A stretch of 64,000 nucleotides of DNA, taken from Bacteroidota bacterium. GTDB taxonomy: Bacteria > Bacteroidota > Bacteroidia > NS11-12g > UBA955. Positions within the stretch are counted from its first letter, which is position 1; every line of letters starts with the position of its first letter. The stretch covers positions 1 through 64,000 of the forward strand of contig JAMLHC010000002.1 of assembly GCA_023957335.1 (NCBI GenBank), read 5' to 3'. Shown piece by piece: positions 10,284-18,985 of this stretch. A program made the translations under genes and the position numbers. The notes under the pieces were generated by a model that worked only from the letters and a program-made list of their open reading frames with translations, was not told the origin of the DNA and made no database searches.

Positions 10284-10724
10284 ATGAAACATAAATTAAC
10301 CATTATTGCAGTTGTAGTGCTTGCTTTCCTTACGCTAAATGTCTATGCAATTTCCAATCAACCAAAAGAAGCAAAAGAAACAGACGAACCGCCCAAAAGA
10401 AATTTAAAAATCCTCCCCCAAGACATAAGCAAAGAGGCTTTAAAAGACACAATGAAATTCTTTTCTAATGCGCTGGGTGTTAAATGCGGATTCTGCCATG
10501 TATCAAGCAAAGACAATCCCAAAGAATTAGATTTTGCAAGTGACGAAAATCATTATAAAGAAGCAGCGCGTTTTATGATGAAAATGACTACCGAAATTAA
10601 CGACAAATATTTTATTCCTTTTGCAGGACCTGACGGACAACAAATCGTTCCCAATAAAATCAACTGTATGACTTGTCATAACGGGAACAAAGAGCCGATT
10701 ACTTCACATGCAGATTCAAAATAA
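10284..10724 (+). CDS. periplasmic diheme c-type cytochrome (reaction-centre cytochrome-like family)
   Basis: Small exported electron-transfer protein. An N-terminal signal sequence (about residues 1-22, ending VYA) is followed by two heme c attachment motifs: CGFCH at 68-72 and CMTCH at 128-132. The spacing and the NALGVKCGFCH / INCMTCHNG context match the short Bacteroidota proteins assigned to the photosynthetic reaction-centre cytochrome c family, which have no link to photosynthesis here. The 146 residues match that type. It stands alone, with no oxidase or maturation genes next to it, so its redox partner is unknown. Confidence 0.85.
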   Translation: MKHKLTIIAVVVLAFLTLNVYAISNQPKEAKETDEPPKRNLKILPQDISKEALKDTMKFFSNALGVKCGFCHVSSKDNPKELDFASDENHYKEAARFMMKMTTEINDKYFIPFAGPDGQQIVPNKINCMTCHNGNKEPITSHADSK

Positions 10725-10836
10725 AATGTGTTTTTTATACTGAACCTGTTCAGAATTACATAGAACAAACTTTCATCATGCTGTCGGACTCATTCGTTTA
10801 AGCGCAAGAAGTTTCTATGTTGTTTTGCAAAAGTGG

Positions 10837-10844
10837 TACTTTTG
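10837..10844 (+). promoter_or_regulatory. TAnnTTTG -7 element for tilS
   Basis: TACTTTTG, 9 bases before the ATG at 10854. It fits the Bacteroidota -7 consensus. A TTG lies upstream, but with a spacing of only 14, so the -33 element is uncertain. Confidence 0.55.
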
Positions 10845-10853
10845 CAATTCGCT

Positions 10854-12158
10854 ATGCTAAAGCAATTTCAAGCAGAGATTCAAAAACTCAACCTAATCAC
10901 ACATCACAAAATAGGACTGGCTATCAGTGGCGGTGTGGATTCGGTTGTATTGTTACAATTATTGCTTGATTCGGAGTTAAAAAACATCATTTTACTTCAT
11001 GTAAATTATGGGTTGCGCGGCAAAGAGAGTGATGAAGATGAGGCGTTTGTGAGAAATTTGGCTATCACTTACAATTTACAAATTGAAATATTGGATGCTA
11101 AGAATCAATTTAATAAGCATACCGGTATTCAAGAAAAAGCACGTCAAATAAGGTATGATTGGTTCAATACTTTTATTAATAACAACAGCATAGACATTGT
11201 ATTGACTGCGCACCAACAGAATGATTTGAGCGAAACGCTTTTGCTTAATCTGTTTAGAAAAACCGGAATAGACGGTTTGACCGGAATGGGAAACCGCCAA
11301 AGGTTTCTTCGTCCGCTCCTTCCCTTTTCTCGCAAGCAGATTGAGGATTTTGCCGAAGAAAAAGGACTTCAATGGCGCAATGATAGCAGCAATATGAAAT
11401 CGGATTATGCACGCAATTTTATCCGAAACAAAATCATCCCTTTGACAGAAGAAAAGTTTCCCAATGTCATCCAAAATATTGCTGAAACCACCCTTCAAAT
11501 AAGACAAGAGAAGGATTTATTGCAATCGTTGATTACGCGAATTGCAAAAGATTTATGGATTAGACAAGACGAACAACTCAACATTATTTCTCGCATTCAT
11601 CTTGTCGGATTTAACCAAGCTTCGCTACTATTACATTATCTGCTCGAAGACAAAGGGTTCAATTATGTGCAGGCAAATGAAATGTGTTTGAGTAAAGATT
11701 CGGGAAAAGAATGGGAATCTGAGCTTTATAGGGCATGTACAAGCGATGATAAGATTTGGATAATACCCAAATCTTTGCACACACAGGAACATTCATTCCG
11801 TTGGATAATAGGAAAAGAAATACAATTGGATTGGGGCATTATGCATGTCAGCACGAAACAATTGCCATCAAATTCTTATACCTTGTATTTGGGCGAGTCC
11901 TTAGTAGGCAAAGAGATTGAAATGCGTTTTTGGGAATTAGGAGATAAAATCCAAATGGCAAACAATGGTCAGAGTAAAAAGCTGAGCGATTTGTTTACAG
12001 AACACAAAATTCCGGTTCTTTTGCGCAAGTTAATACCCGTCTTTTTAATTGAGAATCAGATTGTTTGGATTCCGGGAATACGTACCGCACCCCCCATGAA
12101 TAATCCACAAAATAACCACTCTAATCTATTAATAAGTGCAAAACACTTATTATTGTAG
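10854..12158 (+). CDS. tilS: tRNA(Ile)-lysidine synthase TilS
   Basis: Converts cytidine 34 of the tRNA-Ile CAU anticodon to lysidine with ATP, so that the tRNA reads AUA; essential. The N-type PP-loop SGGVDS is near the start (IGLAISGGVDSVVLLQ). The TilS-specific LTAHQQNDLSETLLLNLFRKTGIDGL and the basic RNDSSNMKSDYARNFIRN segment follow. A C-terminal TilS domain is also present. The ATG at 10854 is preferred to the GTG at 10833 because the promoter -7 element lies between them and the protein then begins as in homologues. Confidence 0.95.
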   Translation: MLKQFQAEIQKLNLITHHKIGLAISGGVDSVVLLQLLLDSELKNIILLHVNYGLRGKESDEDEAFVRNLAITYNLQIEILDAKNQFNKHTGIQEKARQIRYDWFNTFINNNSIDIVLTAHQQNDLSETLLLNLFRKTGIDGLTGMGNRQRFLRPLLPFSRKQIEDFAEEKGLQWRNDSSNMKSDYARNFIRNKIIPLTEEKFPNVIQNIAETTLQIRQEKDLLQSLITRIAKDLWIRQDEQLNIISRIHLVGFNQASLLLHYLLEDKGFNYVQANEMCLSKDSGKEWESELYRACTSDDKIWIIPKSLHTQEHSFRWIIGKEIQLDWGIMHVSTKQLPSNSYTLYLGESLVGKEIEMRFWELGDKIQMANNGQSKKLSDLFTEHKIPVLLRKLIPVFLIENQIVWIPGIRTAPPMNNPQNNHSNLLISAKHLLL

Positions 12159-12176
12159 CTTGTAATCAGAAATTAA

Positions 12177-14912
12177 ATGAAAAAATTATTATCAGTACTC
12201 TTTGCCATGGGTTTTGCATGGCAGGCAAATGCCGGATGTTCGTTGGTAAACGTGCCCTTGCAAGACAGAATTAACGAAAATGAAATGGTGTTAGAAGCCA
12301 CAGTAATTTCAAAATTCTCTTATAAGAATCAGTCAAATAATTTTATTTATACCGCCCATACTTTACAGGTACACAAGTATTTTAAAGGTAGTTCAAACCA
12401 AGAATTCATCACACTTCTGACAGAAGGTGGAATTGTAGGTAATGAGGCGGTTGGGGTGAATCCAAATCTTGAGACTCAAATAGGTCAAAGCGGAATTTTC
12501 TTTATTAGCAGAAATTTCAGTTGGGACAACCCTGAAAATCAAACATTCACTTATTATTCCAAAACCGGTCCATTGGGTTTTATCTCTTATGATTATAATA
12601 AGAAAAAGGCTTTTGACAATCTGAACCAATGGGGTGATATAAAAACCAATTTAATTCCTCAAATAAAGAACCTCACCCAACAAGAGATTATTATTTCTCA
12701 ACCCAATGAGCCCAAAATAAATGGCAGGAGAGTAACTCCTACCATCACAAGTTTTTCACCGGCTTCCATTGATGCGGGAACTCAACAAATACTCACCATT
12801 ACCGGAACCGGTTTTGGTGCGAGCAGAGGCTCAGGCTTTGTTTTCTTTCCCGATGCCAATAACGGTGGAAGCGGCTATGTATTCCCTAACTCAGGTGATT
12901 ATGTTTCATGGACAGACACAGAAATAAAACTCAGAGTGCAAACAAGAGCCGGAACAGGTAAATTCAAAGTATATAATAGTACCGGTGACAATGTTACCTC
13001 TGCTACAAACCTCACTATTCCTTGGGCACATCTCAATATTGCATATTATACACCTCCTCAGGTTCCGGACACTACGGCATTTGAATTAAGGCATATAGGG
13101 CAAAACGGAAACGGTGGAATTACATGGATTTGGGACACTAAGTTTATAACCAACACTCCTGCTGTCAATTCTTTTATCAGAGCTATTGAGTCATGGAGAT
13201 GTAACACCCTGATTAATTGGGATACAACAGGCATCTTATCAAATGACACCATGATGAACGATAATAAGAACATGGTTTTCTTTGATAAAGGCTGGCTGGG
13301 TTCATCTATTTTGGGTACTTGCTACTCATTTTATAGCGGTTGTTATATACCGGGTGGCATGGACTGGTATGTAACCGGAATGGATATTGTTTTCAAAAAG
13401 AGTGCAAATTGGGAATATGGACCTGCAGCGCCTACGGGTGGAAAAACTGACTTCGAGTCTGTTGCACTGCACGAACTTGGACACGGGCATCAGTTAGGAC
13501 ACGTGATCAATACCAACAATGTAATGCATTATTCCATTGGACCCAATACCGATAAAAGAACCCTTCAAAGCAATGATACTGCTTGCGGTAACTATATAAC
13601 AAGAAAAAGTACAACGTCTATTTGCAGCAAACAAGCCATGAGTTTAATCAACCCCGGTTCTTGTCAGTTTGCTCCTTTAGCTGCTGATTTTAGTGTTGAC
13701 AAATCCAACGCATGTGCTAAAGACACCGTTATTTTTTCTGACCTTTCTCAAGGGAATATCACTTCTTGGGCATGGGATTTTGGATTAGGTGCAGTTCCTG
13801 CGACCGCAATTGGTCAAGGTCCTCACAAAGTCATTTATAATATTGGCGGAAACAAAACCGTAAAATTGGATATTGCCAGCGGAAATTCTTCCGACAGCAA
13901 GCAATATTCCGCAATGGTATCCGTGAAATCTACTGCTCAACCTATTGCTGACTTTACTTCTTCATTTGTGAAAGGCTGTGAAATGTCTTTTTCAGTAATA
14001 AATCCTATTGTAACTACCACCTACACCTGGGACTTTGCCGGACAAGGCACTGACAATGGTAATAACCCATCATTTGCTTTCTCCAACGGAGGGGCTCATA
14101 ATGTCAAATTAACAGCAAGCAATTCTTGTGGTTCAATTTCGGAAACTAAGGAAGTGAACTTTATTTGTACAGATTTTTCAACTGACAAACAGGATGCTTG
14201 TATGTTCGAAACCGTTACCTTCACAAATCTATCAGGACCCGCAAACACATTAAGCTGGGACTTTGGCTTCGGTGCTACACCTGCTACTGCATCCGGTGCC
14301 GGACCTCATAAAGTTATTTATAGTAATGGTGGCAATATTAGCATCAGTTTGACTTCAACAGATTTAAAATCAACCCAAACCATAAGTAAAAATTTGAATA
14401 TCAAAAATGCAGATCATCCTCACGCTGATTTTACCTTTGACAACAAGGGCAATTTTGAACTTCAATTCAATAATAGTTCTACAGGACTAAACAATAATTA
14501 CACTTGGTCATTTGGAGACGGTAATACAAGCGTTGACGAAAACCCGAATCACAAATATATTTCTAATCCAAATGGATTACAAGTAACTCTAACTGCTCGA
14601 AACGTATGTGACAGCAATATTTTAAGCATTACACTGCCGGAATTTGCATCGGTGAACACATTAAACAAGCACAACACTTGGGGCATATATCCTAATCCTA
14701 CCCATGACGAATTACATATTAAATCTGAGCAAAATGTTGTCATTCAAAAGATTGTCATCGTTGATGTAGTTGGAAAAATTGTTTTTGAAAAGAGTATTAA
14801 TAACAATGCAACTCAATACACACTTGACTTGCAAACATTGAGTCCTGGTATTTATACAATGAGTGTATATTCAGAACAGGGCAAATACAGTCAGATTATT
14901 CGCAAGCAATAG
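12177..14912 (+). CDS. secreted metzincin-like metalloprotease with TIG and PKD domains and a T9SS type A sorting tail
   Basis: Predicted extracellular zinc protease. The order is: signal peptide (about 1-19, cut after ANA), N-terminal region, IPT/TIG fold (about 185-275, TPTITSFSPASIDAG), catalytic domain with HELGHGHQLGH near 431-441 and a following NVMHYS Met-turn, several PKD-like repeats (about 500-830, for example WAWDFG, YTWDFAG, YTWSFGDGN), and a C-terminal type IX secretion domain opening with WGIYPNPT and ending SQIIRKQ. HExxHxxxxxH is the metzincin zinc pattern. It is probably exported by the gliding-linked T9SS, which agrees with gldH at 49347. The substrate is unknown. Its 3' end overlaps that of coaE on the other strand by 17 bases. 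Confidence 0.88.
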   Translation: MKKLLSVLFAMGFAWQANAGCSLVNVPLQDRINENEMVLEATVISKFSYKNQSNNFIYTAHTLQVHKYFKGSSNQEFITLLTEGGIVGNEAVGVNPNLETQIGQSGIFFISRNFSWDNPENQTFTYYSKTGPLGFISYDYNKKKAFDNLNQWGDIKTNLIPQIKNLTQQEIIISQPNEPKINGRRVTPTITSFSPASIDAGTQQILTITGTGFGASRGSGFVFFPDANNGGSGYVFPNSGDYVSWTDTEIKLRVQTRAGTGKFKVYNSTGDNVTSATNLTIPWAHLNIAYYTPPQVPDTTAFELRHIGQNGNGGITWIWDTKFITNTPAVNSFIRAIESWRCNTLINWDTTGILSNDTMMNDNKNMVFFDKGWLGSSILGTCYSFYSGCYIPGGMDWYVTGMDIVFKKSANWEYGPAAPTGGKTDFESVALHELGHGHQLGHVINTNNVMHYSIGPNTDKRTLQSNDTACGNYITRKSTTSICSKQAMSLINPGSCQFAPLAADFSVDKSNACAKDTVIFSDLSQGNITSWAWDFGLGAVPATAIGQGPHKVIYNIGGNKTVKLDIASGNSSDSKQYSAMVSVKSTAQPIADFTSSFVKGCEMSFSVINPIVTTTYTWDFAGQGTDNGNNPSFAFSNGGAHNVKLTASNSCGSISETKEVNFICTDFSTDKQDACMFETVTFTNLSGPANTLSWDFGFGATPATASGAGPHKVIYSNGGNISISLTSTDLKSTQTISKNLNIKNADHPHADFTFDNKGNFELQFNNSSTGLNNNYTWSFGDGNTSVDENPNHKYISNPNGLQVTLTARNVCDSNILSITLPEFASVNTLNKHNTWGIYPNPTHDELHIKSEQNVVIQKIVIVDVVGKIVFEKSINNNATQYTLDLQTLSPGIYTMSVYSEQGKYSQIIRKQ

Positions 14913-15489
14913 CGCTTAGTTGCTTATGCAGTTCAATAACCTGCGGGATGATCATATCTTGCAGGTTATTTTTTATAACAAAGTCAGCAAGTTTGACTTT
15001 TTCCTCATCCGGCATTTGCTTCTCCATTCTTTTTAAAACATCTTCTCTGGAAATGTTGTCGCGCTTACACACCCTGCGGATACGCAATTCTTTGTCCGCA
15101 AGCACCATAATGGTTTTGTCCAATAGTTTATAAGAGCCGGATTCAAAAAGTATAGCGGCTTCTTTCAATGTATAAAGTGTGTCCTTGTGTTCTTCGCAGA
15201 ACTGTTTGTAGTCGGCTTCTACACGCGGATGAATGATTTGATTGAGTTGAAGGAGTTTGTCTGTATCGTTAAAAACAAGAGAGGCAATATATTTTCTGTT
15301 ATAAGAGCCAAAAGCATAGGCTTGGTTGCCAAACAATGCAATAATTTCTCTAACAATGTCAGGATGATGTTCGGTAAGCCATTTGGCTCTTGCATCAGCA
15401 TTATAAAAAGGAATACCCAGAGAAACAAAAACAGCGGAAACTGTACTTTTTCCGCTGCCTATACCTCCGGTTATGCCTACTTTAAGCAT
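14896..15489 (-). CDS. coaE: dephospho-CoA kinase
   Basis: Last step of coenzyme A synthesis: phosphorylates the ribose 3' hydroxyl of dephospho-CoA. P-loop GGIGSGKST is at residues 8-16, followed by the FYNADARAKWL segment with the substrate-binding Asp. The lid region KRDNISREDVLKRMEKQMPDEEK and the conserved ADFVIKNN near the end are also present. The 197 residues are a normal length. It is the last gene of the nusB-DUF1573-yajC-coaE cluster, 9 bases after yajC. Its C-terminal codons double as a hairpin for the convergent gene (14935-14974). Confidence 0.95.
   Translation of the reverse strand: MLKVGITGGIGSGKSTVSAVFVSLGIPFYNADARAKWLTEHHPDIVREIIALFGNQAYAFGSYNRKYIASLVFNDTDKLLQLNQIIHPRVEADYKQFCEEHKDTLYTLKEAAILFESGSYKLLDKTIMVLADKELRIRRVCKRDNISREDVLKRMEKQMPDEEKVKLADFVIKNNLQDMIIPQVIELHKQLSAIACE
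14935..14974 (+). terminator. terminator for the metalloprotease gene, located within coaE
   Basis: AATAACCTGC at 14935-14944 and GCAGGTTATT at 14961-14970 form a perfect 10-bp stem, followed by a run of T on the plus strand. It lies 22 bases after the plus-strand stop at 14912 and inside the minus-strand coaE coding sequence. The loop of 16 bases is large. Confidence 0.6.
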
Positions 15490-15498
15490 AACAATATG

Positions 15499-15822
15499 TT
15501 ATTTGGTTGGAACTCCTTGTGCTGCAAGGCTTAACTCTGCAGAAAGTCCGGATTTCTCGATTACAAAACTTGTTGTGCCTTCACACTCGATAGTTACCTT
15601 AGTGTCCTGTATAGAACCTACTTTTCCGTGAATACCACCGGTTGTAACAACTTTATCTCCTTTTTTGAGTTCTTCAAGAAACTTTCTGGTCTTTTTATTC
15701 TTTTTGGTTTGTGGCAAAATCATAAAGAAATAAAACACAACGATAATCAGGATTAAAGGTAAAAAAGAGCCAATTCCTCCAGCGGGAGTGGCTGCGTCTA
15801 ATAAAATACTTGTTAATAGCAT
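15499..15822 (-). CDS. yajC: preprotein translocase subunit YajC
   Basis: Small Sec-translocon accessory membrane protein associated with SecDF. It has one transmembrane helix (FLPLILIIVVFYFFMILP, about residues 19-36), followed by the YajC signature QTKKNKKTRKFLEELKKGDKVVTTGGIHG and a beta-rich cytoplasmic tail. The 107 residues are typical. It lies 10 bases from the DUF1573 gene and 9 bases from coaE, in one minus-strand unit. No secDF is in the window. Confidence 0.95.
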   Translation of the reverse strand: MLLTSILLDAATPAGGIGSFLPLILIIVVFYFFMILPQTKKNKKTRKFLEELKKGDKVVTTGGIHGKVGSIQDTKVTIECEGTTSFVIEKSGLSAELSLAAQGVPTK

Positions 15823-15832
15823 GAATGATATA

Positions 15833-16291
15833 TTATTTTGATTTGGGTAATACGGTTGCTTTGATTGTTAAATAAGCGTTTGCCTCTTTTGAGTTGGTGG
15901 TAACTGTAACTCTTTTGGTGTTCTCTCCTACCTTACCTGAACTATTAAAAGAAACGGTAATCTTGCTTTCTTGACCCGGCTTAATAGGTTCTTTTGGGAA
16001 AACCGGCACAGTACAGCCACAATCTCCTTTAGCATCTGAAATCAATAGGTTTGCTGTTCCATTATTTTTGAATTTAAAAGTAGTTTCAACTACTTCTCCT
16101 TCTGTAATAGTGCCGAAATCGTGGTCATACACGTTGAATGTAATTTCGGGCATACCCTGAGAAGCTCCATTGGGATTATCCGCAGTAGCATTGTCTTTGA
16201 TTACATCTGTTGTAACTCCGGACTTTTCGGAATTTCCGCATCCATAAGAAACAACAGCTGCAACACAAGCAATAAGCAATATCTTTTTCAT
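15833..16291 (-). CDS. DUF1573 lipoprotein
   Basis: Exported protein with one DUF1573 domain, an immunoglobulin-like fold common in Bacteroidota cell envelopes; the function is not known. The signal ends in a lipobox (VVSYGC, Cys at about residue 18), so it should be lipid-anchored. Family features seen: the YDHDFGTITEGEVVETTFKFKN strand pair, GDCGCTVP, and the ITVSFNSSGKVGENTKRVTVTTN segment. The gene belongs to the conserved nusB-DUF1573-yajC-coaE order, but also has its own promoter in the gap after nusB. Confidence 0.9.
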   Translation of the reverse strand: MKKILLIACVAAVVSYGCGNSEKSGVTTDVIKDNATADNPNGASQGMPEITFNVYDHDFGTITEGEVVETTFKFKNNGTANLLISDAKGDCGCTVPVFPKEPIKPGQESKITVSFNSSGKVGENTKRVTVTTNSKEANAYLTIKATVLPKSK

Positions 16292-16314
16292 TTGTTTGAT
16301 TTATAAATAGAGTG

Positions 16315-16322
16315 CAAAAGTA
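16315..16322 (-). promoter_or_regulatory. TAnnTTTG -7 element for the DUF1573-yajC-coaE unit
   Basis: Reads TACTTTTG on the minus strand, 23 bases before the start codon at 16291, in the 38-base gap after nusB. It suggests an internal promoter in the cluster. Confidence 0.5.
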
Positions 16323-16329
16323 TTATTTT

Positions 16330-17274
16330 TTATTTGTCTCGCAAGCCCCGTCCCTCTTTCTTAATCTTACCCTCCGACAACAATAAATCTTTTGTTTTGT
16401 CAAGTACACCGTTTATAAAAATATGGCTCTTGTCTGTGCTAAATATCTTTGCCAAATCTATATACTCGTTAATGGTTACCTTCAACGGAATTGTGGGGAA
16501 ATACAGAAACTCCGATATAGCCATTTCCATCAGTAGAATATCAACCTTGGCAATGCGCTCGGTGTCCCATGATTTTGCCACTACTTGCAATATTTTGTGA
16601 TAGCTGCTGCTCTCAACAATTGTTTTTTCGACTAAATCTCGAACAAAATCATAATCTTCTTCTTCGTCTTTATAAACTTTTTGGATAAAGAGCGTATTGT
16701 TTAAATAGGAATTCCGAAGTGAATCCGAAAGCATCTGATAGAAGTTAAACACATCGTAGTCCCAATCATAGTAAATATCAGCCATCTCATCCTGAAAGTC
16801 TGTATTTGTTTCAAAAAGATAACCGTACAGACTCAACAAAAATTCCTCTTGTTGCTTTTGATTGGGTTCATCAAAAACAATGTAGTCTTTGAAAAAGTCG
16901 GTGTTTTTCATCTCTTTAAAAATTTTCTCAAAAAGTTCTCCTTGGTTTTTCCAGTCAAAAGGAGATTTTTTTAATATGGCGTCTAACTCTTTGGAATCTT
17001 CTGTCAGTGCGACAAATACATTGTTTTCCAGCACTGAAGTCTGTCTAATCTTTTCTTTGTCGGGAAAATACTTAGACAATTCAAAATCTTTTTCAGATAA
17101 TAAGTAATGATACAAAGCTGAAGGCAAGAGCAATAATTGCCCGTACATCTGCTCAAACAACTTCATATTATGATTAAATGCAGCCAGTATCTTCTTGGGG
17201 TCGGCTTCACCTTTTGACCTTTCGGAGAACAATATCTGAAAGGCTTTTATTCTTAAATTTCTGCGTGCCAGCAT
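16330..17274 (-). CDS. nusB: transcription antitermination factor NusB
   Basis: RNA-binding partner of NusE/S10 in processive antitermination, mainly at rRNA operons. The protein opens with the NusB signature ARRNLRIKAFQILFSE. The C-terminal core (SWDTERIAKVDILLMEMAISEFLYFPTIPLKVTINEYIDLAK) is unmistakable and includes the KVTINEY motif. At 314 residues it is about twice the E. coli length. The extra segment between the two signatures is the long helical insert usual in Bacteroidota NusB. First gene of the cluster, preceded by a TATTTTCG-type promoter. Confidence 0.94.
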   Translation of the reverse strand: MLARRNLRIKAFQILFSERSKGEADPKKILAAFNHNMKLFEQMYGQLLLLPSALYHYLLSEKDFELSKYFPDKEKIRQTSVLENNVFVALTEDSKELDAILKKSPFDWKNQGELFEKIFKEMKNTDFFKDYIVFDEPNQKQQEEFLLSLYGYLFETNTDFQDEMADIYYDWDYDVFNFYQMLSDSLRNSYLNNTLFIQKVYKDEEEDYDFVRDLVEKTIVESSSYHKILQVVAKSWDTERIAKVDILLMEMAISEFLYFPTIPLKVTINEYIDLAKIFSTDKSHIFINGVLDKTKDLLLSEGKIKKEGRGLRDK

Positions 17275-17292
17275 AGAGAACTTTTGGAGGTG

Positions 17293-17300
17293 CGAAAATA
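17293..17300 (-). promoter_or_regulatory. TATTTTCG -7 element for nusB
   Basis: Minus strand reads TATTTTCGCACC, 18 bases before the nusB start. The same variant (TTCG in place of TTTG) precedes tRNA-Arg and asnS in this window. Confidence 0.45.
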
Positions 17301-17342
17301 GTCTAATATCTGAGTGAGAAACAAAAAAACAAGATTTAATTT

Positions 17343-18416
17343 GTGGACGTGAAAACCCTATCTCTCACAACTATTTTAATATTACTTTTAGTTCTTCAAA
17401 ATGCTTGTACCCTTTCTAACAAACAAGCAAAAACATTTACAGGTAATGAGCTCATAAAATATTCAAAACTGTTGTCAATCAAAGAAAGCAAAGACACTTT
17501 TCTCATAACAGTATCAACAGTTGACAATAAACTATTTGAATATCCTATCAGTAAACGCGACACACAATATTATCATAAAATTGCATCCTTGTCATCAGTT
17601 TTTTCCGGATTCTTATGCGAAATCGAAGCTCAAAATTCCATCATTGCGGTGGATGATATCAGTTTTTTGAGCAATCCAAATTTACTTACACGCAACCCGA
17701 CTTCGGTCAGCACGGGTGGTGTGATCAATGCTGAATTACTGATAAGTCTTCATCCTGACCTAATCATACATTCAGGGTATGGAGAAATTTCATCCATTCT
17801 TCAAGACAAACTCAAATCCTTGAATATTCCATTGTTTTTATGCAATAATTATCTGGAAGAAAACCCATTGGGGCGAGCAGAATGGATAAAAGCCTTTGGA
17901 ATACTTAGTGGTAAAAAAGAGGAAGCTTTTAGCTTATTCAACAAAATCGAATCTGAATATAATGCTCTTAAAGGCAAGACATACCCGCATCAGCCAAGGG
18001 TTATGATTGGAATTCTTTTTGGAGGCATTTGGGATGTCCCTGCGGCTCAAAGCTATACTGCTCAACTCGTTCAAGATGCAGGTGGTGATTATATTTGGAA
18101 AAACAATGGGGAAGCCGGCAGAATCCCACTGAGTCTGGAAACCGTTGCTCAAACTGCTCTCAATGCTGACATTTGGCTACATCCCGGTGCATACAAAACA
18201 TTGGCAAATATGCAAAGTGTAGAACCCAGATATGCTGATTTTAGTGCTTTCAAAAACCGAATGGTTTTCAACAATAATAAGCAAGTAAATGCAAAGGGAG
18301 GAAACGCATTTTGGGAAACCGCGCCTGTCCGACCACAAGTAGTTTTACGAGATTTGATTCAAATTTTTCATTCCGATTCGATGCAAAACTTAGTCTATTA
18401 CCAAAAGTTGGAATGA
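17343..18416 (+). CDS. ABC-type metal/vitamin B12 substrate-binding lipoprotein (helical-backbone receptor)
   Basis: Periplasmic binding-protein fold of the BtuF/FecB class, which captures metal chelates for an ABC importer. A signal with a lipobox (VLQNAC, Cys near residue 22) precedes the mature part. Typical features are NPNLLTRNPTSVSTGGVINAELLISLHPDLIIHSG, LCNNYLEENPLGRAEWIKAFGILSG and the distal DIWLHPGAY. The start is GTG at 17343 (or the GTG two codons later); no ATG is suitably placed. No permease or ATPase gene adjoins it, so the importer partner must lie elsewhere, and the ligand cannot be told from sequence. Confidence 0.85.
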   Translation: MDVKTLSLTTILILLLVLQNACTLSNKQAKTFTGNELIKYSKLLSIKESKDTFLITVSTVDNKLFEYPISKRDTQYYHKIASLSSVFSGFLCEIEAQNSIIAVDDISFLSNPNLLTRNPTSVSTGGVINAELLISLHPDLIIHSGYGEISSILQDKLKSLNIPLFLCNNYLEENPLGRAEWIKAFGILSGKKEEAFSLFNKIESEYNALKGKTYPHQPRVMIGILFGGIWDVPAAQSYTAQLVQDAGGDYIWKNNGEAGRIPLSLETVAQTALNADIWLHPGAYKTLANMQSVEPRYADFSAFKNRMVFNNNKQVNAKGGNAFWETAPVRPQVVLRDLIQIFHSDSMQNLVYYQKLE

Positions 18417-18421
18417 TAAAA

Positions 18422-18979
18422 TTAGCGGGTTAGCTTTTCAAACCAAACGGTATAAGCATCTACCACTTTCTTGAGAAAAGTATTTACTCTTGTGTCTATG
18501 AGTTTATTATTGGCATCAAATAAGTCCGGACTAATTTGAGCCAAATAAGCCTCCGGCTGCTGCATTGTATATACATTCAAGAAAGTAAGGGTTTGGCGCA
18601 AGTGATGGTTAGCCCCAAATCCGGCAATATTACCAATGGACATGCTCACTATTGCACCCGGTTTTCCGCTCCAGCAGTTTTGTCCGGCAGGACGAGAAGC
18701 TACATCCAGCGCATTTTTCAATACAGCAGGAATTGAGCGATTATATTCCGGTGTAACAAAGAAAACTCCATCAAGTTGTTTGATGATATTTCGGAAAGTA
18801 ACAAAATTCTCGTGTACACTTTCTTCTGTATCTAAATCCTGGTTGTAAAAAGGCAGATGACCTATTGAAATGATTTTGAATTCATATCCTTCGGGAGCCA
18901 TTGTTTGTATATTTAATGCAATCTTTTGTGATAATGAATCCTTGCGAAGGCTTCCTACAAATATTCCGATTGTCTTCAT
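18422..18979 (-). CDS. NADPH-dependent FMN reductase family protein
   Basis: Flavodoxin-like oxidoreductase that reduces FMN or quinone-like substrates with NAD(P)H. The phosphate-binding loop GSLRKDSLSQKIA is at residues 9-21. The family motif TPEYNRSIPAVLKNALD and the GKPGAIVSMSIGNIAGFGA segment follow. The 185 residues match the family. It ends 5 bases from the convergent binding-protein gene and starts 6 bases after the stop of the coiled-coil protein gene, so it is likely second in a two-gene unit. The natural substrate is unknown. Confidence 0.9.
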   Translation of the reverse strand: MKTIGIFVGSLRKDSLSQKIALNIQTMAPEGYEFKIISIGHLPFYNQDLDTEESVHENFVTFRNIIKQLDGVFFVTPEYNRSIPAVLKNALDVASRPAGQNCWSGKPGAIVSMSIGNIAGFGANHHLRQTLTFLNVYTMQQPEAYLAQISPDLFDANNKLIDTRVNTFLKKVVDAYTVWFEKLTR

Positions 18980-18985
18980 GGCATT

